NCBI GenBank assembly: GCA_014379305.1
Contig: JACMMB010000009.1
Coordinates: 1-11,507 of the forward strand
Direction: 5' to 3'
DNA: 11,507 nt
DNA from: Akkermansiaceae bacterium
GTDB lineage: Bacteria > Verrucomicrobiota > Verrucomicrobiia > Verrucomicrobiales > Akkermansiaceae
Part shown: in pieces, positions 7,253 through 11,507 of the stretch
Layout of the letters: every line of letters starts with the position of its first letter
Numbering within the stretch: position 1 is the stretch's first letter
Made by a program: the position numbers and the translations under genes
Notes under the pieces: generated by a model
Told to the model about the DNA's origin: nothing
Seen by the model: the letters and a program-made list of their open reading frames with translations, nothing else
The model's database searches: none

Positions 7253-7855
7253 ATGGAGAAAACCCCGGTATCTTCTGCGGCTGAACCCGAGACCGTTCTC
7301 GATCACACCCTCATGGTCCATATTGCCTCCGGCGATCATCAAGCCTTCCGCCAGCTCGTCGAGCGTCATCAGAACGCCATCGTTGGCACGGTTACCAAAA
7401 TGCTCGGTAGCTCCAACGACTCAGAAGACATCGCCCAGCAGGTCTTCATCCGCGTTTGGAAGCACGCCAAGCGATACAAGCCCGACAACAAGTTCACCAC
7501 CTATCTTTACACCATCACCCGCAACCTGGTCTTTAATGAAACCCGCCGCCGCTCCCGCAAGAAAACCGTTTCCACCGACCAGCGCGAGGACGAGCAACAC
7601 CTGCAGCACCCTGCCGACCCCGCACGCCAACCTGACTCCACGCTTTTGAATCGCGAGCTGCAACAGGCCGTGGACCAAGCCATCCAATCACTCCCGGAAA
7701 ACCAACGTCTGGCCGTGGTCCTCCGCCGCTACGAGCAACTCCCATACGAGGATATCGCCCGCATCCTCAATACCTCCGTTCCCTCAATAAAAAGCCTCCT
7801 TTTCCGCGCCCGCACCACCCTTCGCGAAGCGCTTTCGAAATACCTTGATGGCTAA
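7253..7855 (+). CDS. ECF-type RNA polymerase sigma factor (sigma-70 family)
   Basis: 200 residues, the size of an ECF sigma factor. Region 2 spans about residues 28-100: AFRQLVERHQ at 31-40, then DSEDIAQQVFIRVWKHA at 56-72 (core-binding, region 2.2 type) and FTTYLYTITRNLVFNETRRRSR at 81-102 (DNA melting and -10 recognition). A charged, Gln-rich linker (about 103-135) leads to region 4 at 136-197, with LPENQRLAVVLRRYEQLPYEDIARIL and the recognition helix VPSIKSLLFRARTTLREAL. Cytosolic; directs transcription of an unknown regulon. No anti-sigma factor gene flanks it, as many ECF sigmas have. The start at 7253 gives a normal N-terminus; ATG 7211 (14 residues longer) is in frame. It ends in a 4-base overlap with the convergent GAF gene. 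The coding strand is strongly C-rich. Confidence 0.9.
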   Translation: MEKTPVSSAAEPETVLDHTLMVHIASGDHQAFRQLVERHQNAIVGTVTKMLGSSNDSEDIAQQVFIRVWKHAKRYKPDNKFTTYLYTITRNLVFNETRRRSRKKTVSTDQREDEQHLQHPADPARQPDSTLLNRELQQAVDQAIQSLPENQRLAVVLRRYEQLPYEDIARILNTSVPSIKSLLFRARTTLREALSKYLDG

Positions 7856-8265
7856 AGCATTTCAATAAAACTCCTGCCGATTGCCGCCAACCTTTCCTTT
7901 TCCACCTCCGAAAATTGATAGGCAGTTACTTTCCCAATCCCGATCGTACCCAGCACCTTCGCCCCATCTGCGGAAAGAATCGGCACCGCCAGCGATCCTG
8001 AAACGCCAGTCTTCCGAGCATCCTCCTTGGCCACTCCGCCAAGATCCTCCTGTAAATTACAAAGCTCCACCGCCTCCCGCCGCTCCGCCGCCACCCCCGC
8101 AATCCCTTTTCCAAAAGGAATTTTTGAGATCTTTTCCAATAGGAATTCCGGCACGCCCACCTGACTCACCAGATAAAGCCACTCACCATCCGCGCGATGC
8201 AATGTCCCGGTCTGACATTCGAATTCTCCCAAAACCTGCCTCAATTTCTGCTCGGAATCGTTCAT
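7852..8265 (-). CDS. stand-alone GAF domain protein
   Basis: 137 residues forming essentially one GAF domain: ECQTGTLHR at about 16-24, a middle strand-helix segment, then IPFGKGIAGVAAERREAVELCNLQ at 49-72, SLAVPILSADGAKVLGTIGIGK at 91-112, and a closing helix FSEVEKERLAAIGRSF. GAF domains are cytosolic small-molecule or redox sensors; no output domain is attached, so it must act through a partner or have catalytic function of its own. Two cysteines (17 and 69) sit in what I recall as conserved positions of this GAF subgroup, but this is not the standard free-Met-sulfoxide reductase signature that I can recognise. ATG 8265 is chosen over the upstream frame (to 8319) because AGGA lies six bases before it, one of the few good ribosome-binding sites here. 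The stop overlaps the convergent sigma gene stop (7852-7855). Confidence 0.8.
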   Translation of the reverse strand: MNDSEQKLRQVLGEFECQTGTLHRADGEWLYLVSQVGVPEFLLEKISKIPFGKGIAGVAAERREAVELCNLQEDLGGVAKEDARKTGVSGSLAVPILSADGAKVLGTIGIGKVTAYQFSEVEKERLAAIGRSFIEML

Positions 8266-8300
8266 TTCAAATCCTGAAACTCCACCCCTTGGGTGTCCAC

Positions 8301-8329
8301 CTGAAATGGGCCCGATCATTGATTATATC
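8301..8329 (+). promoter_or_regulatory. candidate promoter for the 5'-nucleotidase gene
   Basis: CTGAAA (8301-8306; four of six matches to TTGACA) and TATATC (8324-8329; four of six to TATAAT) are separated by the ideal 17 bases and lie about 40 bases before ATG 8370, in the AT-rich gap between two divergent genes. Confidence 0.3.
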
Positions 8330-8338
8330 ATTTCAATG
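8317..8338. promoter_or_regulatory. inverted repeat in the divergent GAF/nucleotidase promoter region
   Basis: CATTGA (8317-8322) and TCAATG (8333-8338) are perfect inverted arms around a 10-base AT-only-rich spacer that contains the candidate -10 TATATC. A nested pair TGAT/ATCA (8320-8323 and 8327-8330) shares it. Position and symmetry suit a repressor operator controlling one or both divergent genes; no regulator is identified. Confidence 0.35.
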
Positions 8339-8369
8339 AGTCCCTGAATTTGGAATAGAGAATGTCGCC

Positions 8370-9869
8370 ATGTCCGCACATCTCTCCCGCCGCCATTTCC
8401 TCGCCACCTCATCCGCCTGGGCAGCCGCATCATCACTCGGTATCGCGCAATCCTCCGACCACCGGACGATCTCCATCATTCATACCACGGATCTCCATGG
8501 CCATATCCTCCCATTGATCAACTACGCCGGGAAAGGCGATGTGGGAGGCTTCGCCCGTTGTGCCACTCAAATCCGCCGCTGGAAGAAGGAAAACCCTAAC
8601 TCGCTCCTTGTCGATATCGGCGATCTCTACCAAGGCACTGCCGCATCGTTCAACAACCAAGGCCGCCTCTTCGTTGATTTCCTCGCCAACTTGGAATACG
8701 ACGCCTGGGTTCTCGGCAACCACGACTTCGATTGGGGCCCGGAAGTCCTCGGGAAAAACCTTGAAGCCGCAAAGACCTCCATTCTAACCGCCAATCTCAC
8801 CCTTGATTCAAAAACGCCGGGTAACCTGCCCGGTTCCTTGGGCAAAATCATTCCGTGGAAAATGTGTGAAATCGGCGGCTTCAAAATCGCCCTGATCGGA
8901 CTCATCACTCCCGGCCTGCCCTACTGGCTCACTCCTGAAACTCTCGGCGGCATCCTCCCTACCGACACCACCGCCGCCCTTAAAAAATCCATCGCGCAGG
9001 CAAAATCGGCCCACGCCGACGCCATCCTCGTTCTCGGCCACTTCGGCCACCGCGAGAGGGACGATTTCGCCAATCCCCTCAACCAAACCCTCCGCCATGC
9101 GCCCGGTGCGGACGTCTACATCGCCGGCCACACCCATATCCACATCCCTTCCATGGAAGTCGAAAATACCCTTTTCACCCAGGTCGGCTGCTTTGGGGAA
9201 TTCTGTGGGAAAATCGATCTCACCTTCGATCTCAATTCCCGCAAGCTCATCTCCAAAGCCGCCATCACCGAGCTCATGGACGCCCGCTACGAGCTTGATC
9301 CGGGCGTCATCAATCTTGCCCAACCCGCGCTCAAAGCCTCCGCCGGGCAGCTCGCCCGCGTCCTCACCACCCTTACCGCACCCATCCCGCAAAGCTCACT
9401 CACCGGTTTCCTGTGTGAATGCTTTGCGGCCGCTTTGAAACGCAACCAGACTCCCGTGGATGCGGTCTTCCATGGCACTTTCGGCATCAAGGAAATTCCG
9501 GTCGGTCCTGTCACTGTTGCAGATGCATGGAAGATCGTCCCTTACGAAAACATGCTCGTCACCGCCACCCTTACTCCCACCCAGCTGCTTGAAATTGTTG
9601 CCGAGGACCGGGATAACCATTCCGGCCGCACGCTCTGGCCATTCGAAGTCATTTCCGATGAGATGAAAAAGCCCGTCCGGATCCTCAAAGACGGAACCGA
9701 CCTCCCAGCCGACAAAACCATTACCGTAGCCTTCAACTCCTACGATTCCCAATCCGGCGGCCAATCCCTCATGCGCCTTCGCGAAATCATCCAGCTCCCC
9801 AGCTCCAACCGCCGCTCCATCGACATCAACACCCGCGACGCCCTCATCGAAAGCCTGCTCAAGCTTTGA
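8370..9869 (+). CDS. Tat-exported bifunctional metallophosphatase/5'-nucleotidase (UshA-like)
   Basis: 499 residues. A twin-arginine signal SRRHFLATS (residues 6-14) followed by an Ala-rich hydrophobic stretch predicts folded export to the periplasm. The N-terminal calcineurin-type metallophosphoesterase domain has all metal-ligand motifs: DLHGH at 41-45, GDLYQG at 84-89, GNHDFDWG at 116-123, LGHFGH at 222-227 and GHTH at 253-256. The C-terminal 5'-nucleotidase domain (about 330-480) has VTVADAWKIVPYENML and NSYDSQSGGQSL, corresponding to the substrate-specificity region of UshA. Family role: hydrolysis of nucleoside monophosphates or UDP-sugars to release phosphate and nucleoside for uptake. 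SoxB-type thiosulfohydrolases are related but the motif set and context do not favour one. ATG 8370 places the twin arginines correctly; an out-of-frame ATG lies at 8362. The next gene is 87 bases downstream. Confidence 0.9.
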   Translation: MSAHLSRRHFLATSSAWAAASSLGIAQSSDHRTISIIHTTDLHGHILPLINYAGKGDVGGFARCATQIRRWKKENPNSLLVDIGDLYQGTAASFNNQGRLFVDFLANLEYDAWVLGNHDFDWGPEVLGKNLEAAKTSILTANLTLDSKTPGNLPGSLGKIIPWKMCEIGGFKIALIGLITPGLPYWLTPETLGGILPTDTTAALKKSIAQAKSAHADAILVLGHFGHRERDDFANPLNQTLRHAPGADVYIAGHTHIHIPSMEVENTLFTQVGCFGEFCGKIDLTFDLNSRKLISKAAITELMDARYELDPGVINLAQPALKASAGQLARVLTTLTAPIPQSSLTGFLCECFAAALKRNQTPVDAVFHGTFGIKEIPVGPVTVADAWKIVPYENMLVTATLTPTQLLEIVAEDRDNHSGRTLWPFEVISDEMKKPVRILKDGTDLPADKTITVAFNSYDSQSGGQSLMRLREIIQLPSSNRRSIDINTRDALIESLLKL

Positions 9870-9880
9870 AATTTTGAAAT
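9865..9880 (+). repeat. perfect tandem duplication of TTTGAAAT
   Basis: TTTGAAAT occurs twice in immediate succession (9865-9872 and 9873-9880), spanning the stop codon of the 5'-nucleotidase gene. No function is evident. The same octamer occurs on the - strand directly before the GAF start codon (around 8264-8271). Confidence 0.6.
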
Positions 9881-9922
9881 ACATCACCACGCCGCACTTG
9901 TGAGTTTGTTAAACCAGAAGCC

Positions 9923-9950
9923 TTGCCCATGGCGGTACCAAGCATAGTAT
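9923..9950 (+). promoter_or_regulatory. candidate promoter for the LolA-like gene
   Basis: TTGCCC (9923-9928) and TAGTAT (9945-9950), each four of six matches, are separated by 16 bases. The -10 ends six bases before ATG 9957, which would make the transcript leaderless. This could start a unit running through ruvX and truA. Confidence 0.25.
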
Positions 9951-9956
9951 CTGCCT

Positions 9957-10679
9957 ATGAAAAACTTTCTCTCCATGCTGGCCACGATCATCCTTCTAGC
10001 TCCGGCGACCCACGCGCAAGCCCCGGACGCGCAGCGCATTCTTGAGGGCGCGCGCCTTGCCGCCACCTTGACCGAAATCGAAGATGGACTTCAGGGAAAT
10101 CTCTCGCGGAACGGCACCAAGACTCCGATCACACTCTTCCTCCGCGGAAAGAACATTCAGTTTCAATTTACCGAAAAGGGCAAATCCCTCCGCGTTTTTC
10201 ATATGCGTCTGTCCGATGATTCCTACGATCTGTTTGAAATGATCAATGGGAAAACCGTCAATTTCCCGCAACGAAAACTGATCGAGCCGATTGCCGGCAC
10301 GGACCTCACCTATGAAGACCTGGCCCTCAGATTCTTTTATTGGCCAAATCCGAAACTTGAGGGAATCGAGAAAGTAGGCGGCTCCGACTGTTATAAACTG
10401 CGCCTCGACAAACCCAGAGGCACTGCGGGTCTTTATCAAACCGTCTACGTCTGGGTGCATACCAAATACGGGGCCTTCATGCGCATCCGCGGGCACGATT
10501 CCAAAGGAACTTTGGTAAAGGAATTCCAAGTCGAGAACGTGATGCAGGTCTCCAAGGACGTTTGGACATTGCGCCGCATGCAAGTAGCTACCCATGATTC
10601 CAAATCAGGACGCCGGAGCTCGATCTCGGACGTCAATCTTGATCCTCCCAAAAAAGCCGCTCTCAAAGGGCTCCGCTAA
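9957..10679 (+). CDS. secreted LolA-like outer membrane lipoprotein-sorting family protein
   Basis: 240 residues with a Sec signal peptide (MKNFLSMLATIILLAPATHA, cleavage likely after Ala20) and no lipobox, so a soluble periplasmic protein. The mature part fits the LolA-like fold family (COG2834/PF17131 type): a first beta-rich half (about 45-100), the characteristic PIAGTDLTYEDLALRFFYW block at 111-129, a second half with GGSDCYKLRLD, then VYVWVHTKYGAFMRIRGHDSKGTLVKEF at 163-190 and a final strand set with WTLRRMQV. Family knowledge: relatives carry lipoproteins or other lipids between membranes on a hydrophobic half-barrel; this subfamily is often annotated only as 'outer membrane lipoprotein-sorting protein' and its cargo is unproven. 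Ends 14 bases before ruvX. Not the classical lolA, whose motifs differ. Confidence 0.8.
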   Translation: MKNFLSMLATIILLAPATHAQAPDAQRILEGARLAATLTEIEDGLQGNLSRNGTKTPITLFLRGKNIQFQFTEKGKSLRVFHMRLSDDSYDLFEMINGKTVNFPQRKLIEPIAGTDLTYEDLALRFFYWPNPKLEGIEKVGGSDCYKLRLDKPRGTAGLYQTVYVWVHTKYGAFMRIRGHDSKGTLVKEFQVENVMQVSKDVWTLRRMQVATHDSKSGRRSSISDVNLDPPKKAALKGLR

Positions 10680-10680
10680 A

Positions 10681-10794
10681 TCCCGATCCGAGTTTGAATC
10701 ACCGCTTTCCGCATTTCGCCTCCGCCGCTTCCGGCGACCATTTCCCGCACCCGGCCCTTGGAGTGGATTACGGGCAATCCCGGATCGGGATTGC
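10681..10794 (+). repeat. nested inverted repeats around the ruvX start
   Basis: TCCCGATCCG (10681-10690), just before the TTG start of ruvX, is the exact reverse complement of CGGATCGGGA (10781-10790). The right copy is also part of a local hairpin with 9-base arms, GCAATCCCG (10774-10782) and CGGGATTGC (10786-10794), and a 3-base loop. The two pairings are mutually exclusive. Confidence 0.6.
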
Positions 10795-11158
10795 GGCAAC
10801 GGACGACTTCGGCATCATGGCGCATCCTATTGAAACCATCTCTTTAACCACTCTCAACGCGATTGCCAGGATCGCCGAATTGTCTCGGCTGAGAAACATA
10901 AAAACCCTGGTCGTCGGGCTTCCCCTGCGACTCGACGGGTCGGAAGGGAGTTCTGCGAAAAAAGTCCGGGCCTTCGCGGAAAAACTCGCTGATGCGATTC
11001 CCACGATCCCCATGATCTTCGTTGATGAAACCTATACCACCTCCGTAGCGACGGAGAAATTGCGGGAGGCAGGCCGTAAAAACCACAGGCAAAAAGACAT
11101 TATTGACCAGGCCGCCGCAGTCGAAATTCTGAACGGATGGATGGGTGAGACCTCATGA
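10694..11158 (+). CDS. ruvX: putative pre-16S rRNA nuclease / Holliday junction resolvase-like protein (YqgF family)
   Basis: 154 residues of RNase H fold. Visible: the first catalytic Asp in LGVDYGQSRIGIA (Asp25), VVGLPLRLDGSEG at 73-85, FVDETYTTSVATEKL at 109-123 (Glu112) and the C-terminal KDIIDQAAAVEIL with Asp138; these are the family's acidic metal-binding residues. Family knowledge: an essential cytosolic nuclease that matures the 16S rRNA 5' end in E. coli, long proposed as an alternative Holliday junction resolvase. TTG 10694 is the only ATG/GTG/TTG in frame before the catalytic motif, and an upstream stop lies at 10640-10642, so the start is forced unless a rarer codon is used; it gives about 20 residues before the core, longer than usual. 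No Shine-Dalgarno is seen; coupling to the gene ending 14 bases upstream is likely. The stop overlaps truA (ATGA). Confidence 0.9.
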   Translation: MNHRFPHFASAASGDHFPHPALGVDYGQSRIGIAATDDFGIMAHPIETISLTTLNAIARIAELSRLRNIKTLVVGLPLRLDGSEGSSAKKVRAFAEKLADAIPTIPMIFVDETYTTSVATEKLREAGRKNHRQKDIIDQAAAVEILNGWMGETS

Positions 11159-11507
11159 GGCTCATGCTGACCATTGCCTATGACGGCAGACCATTTCTGG
11201 GATGGCAGTCGCAAGCCGGCGGGAATACCGTCCAGGATTTGCTCAACGAAGCCTTGGAGGCCGTCGCCAAACAACCACTCCGCTTGCACGGGTCAGGACG
11301 CACCGATACCGGCGTCCACGCCCTCGGCCAAACCGCTCATTTTGACGCTCCGGAAGGAACCAACATGAACCCCTTCAATTGGGTCCCGGCGCTCAATACC
11401 AAACTCCCTCCTGCGATCAGAGTCATGTCTTGCCAAGAGGTCTCCGCCGATTTTCATAGCCGCTTCTCCGCTTTGGGAAAAACCTACTTTTACGACCTTT
11501 GCACCGA
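11155..11507 (+). CDS. truA: tRNA pseudouridine(38-40) synthase (5' part; runs off window)
   Basis: The first 117 residues of TruA, which isomerises uridines 38-40 in the tRNA anticodon stem-loop. Visible: the N-terminal strand IAYDGRPFLGWQ (7-18), TVQDLLNEAL (25-34), the catalytic motif GSGRTDTGVHALGQ with nucleophile Asp51, an LNTKLP segment, and DFHSRFSALGKTYFYDL (about 99-115), the RNA-binding region of the family. The start ATG overlaps the ruvX stop as ATGA, indicating translational coupling; ATG 11164 is a less likely second option. The frame stays open to the last base, so the gene is cut only by the window edge. Confidence 0.93.
   Translation, partial: MRLMLTIAYDGRPFLGWQSQAGGNTVQDLLNEALEAVAKQPLRLHGSGRTDTGVHALGQTAHFDAPEGTNMNPFNWVPALNTKLPPAIRVMSCQEVSADFHSRFSALGKTYFYDLCT

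Noticed and set aside
7881..8339. Pro-rich 152-codon + strand frame opposite the GAF gene
   Set aside because: Proline-runs arise from the complement of a Glu/Gly-rich GAF domain; the - strand frame has a clear domain and a good ribosome-binding site.
8311..8340. AT-rich palindromic segment considered as a dif site
   Set aside because: On the complement only about half the positions match the E. coli dif and the XerC arm is poor; a promoter/operator explains it better.
8808..9890. Two long - strand open frames (194 and 164 codons) opposite the 5'-nucleotidase
   Set aside because: Gly/Glu/Asp-rich mirror translations of a C-rich gene with all catalytic motifs on the + strand.

Overview
The window reads as ordinary chromosomal DNA from a Gram-negative bacterium of the Planctomycetota-Verrucomicrobiota group, most likely Verrucomicrobiota. 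The strongest taxonomic marker is a 1042-residue secreted protein that joins an SGNH-like domain, a PVC-type membrane-bound dehydrogenase/beta-propeller domain, a HEAT-like helical region and a C-terminal CxxCH cytochrome c domain; this architecture is typical of that group. Lipoprotein, Tat and Sec signals, a LolA-like protein and the near absence of good Shine-Dalgarno sequences fit the same placement. I see no phage, insertion sequence, CRISPR array, tRNA, rRNA or defence island.

Layout. Positions 1-2833 (+ strand) carry a housekeeping group: the 3' part of a YgfZ-type folate-binding protein, nadB (L-aspartate oxidase, first step of de novo NAD synthesis) and a 5-formyltetrahydrofolate cyclo-ligase. 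Positions 2874-6002 (- strand) hold the large PVC cytochrome/dehydrogenase protein, convergent with the cyclo-ligase gene. Divergent from it, 6112-7125 (+) encodes a DUF1460 (NlpC/P60-like fold) lipoprotein. Next come an ECF-type sigma factor (7253-7855, +) and a convergent GAF-domain protein (7852-8265, -) whose stop codon overlaps that of the sigma gene. Divergent from the GAF gene is a Tat-exported 5'-nucleotidase/metallophosphoesterase (8370-9869, +). The right end carries a secreted LolA-like protein (9957-10679), ruvX (10694-11158) and the 5' part of truA (11155 to the window end), closely spaced on the + strand and probably cotranscribed.

How the genes relate. The left group is cytosolic cofactor metabolism (folate, NAD, Fe-S maintenance). 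The middle and right genes mostly act in the periplasm or envelope: oxidation of an unknown substrate, wall-peptide processing, nucleotide dephosphorylation and lipoprotein handling. The sigma factor and GAF protein are the regulatory pair in the middle, but nothing in the sequence links them directly to a target. RuvX and TruA are nucleic-acid housekeeping enzymes.

No stretch over 300 bases lacks a gene; the longest gaps are about 127 bases (7126-7252), 109 bases (6003-6111) and 104 bases (8266-8369). I find no convincing new multi-gene system. The points most worth a second look are a reversal of G/C strand asymmetry across the window (possibly the replication terminus), an over-represented octamer GGATCGGG, competing inverted repeats around the ruvX start, an SGNH domain that has apparently lost its catalytic residues, and TATA-like -10 elements sitting just before several start codons.
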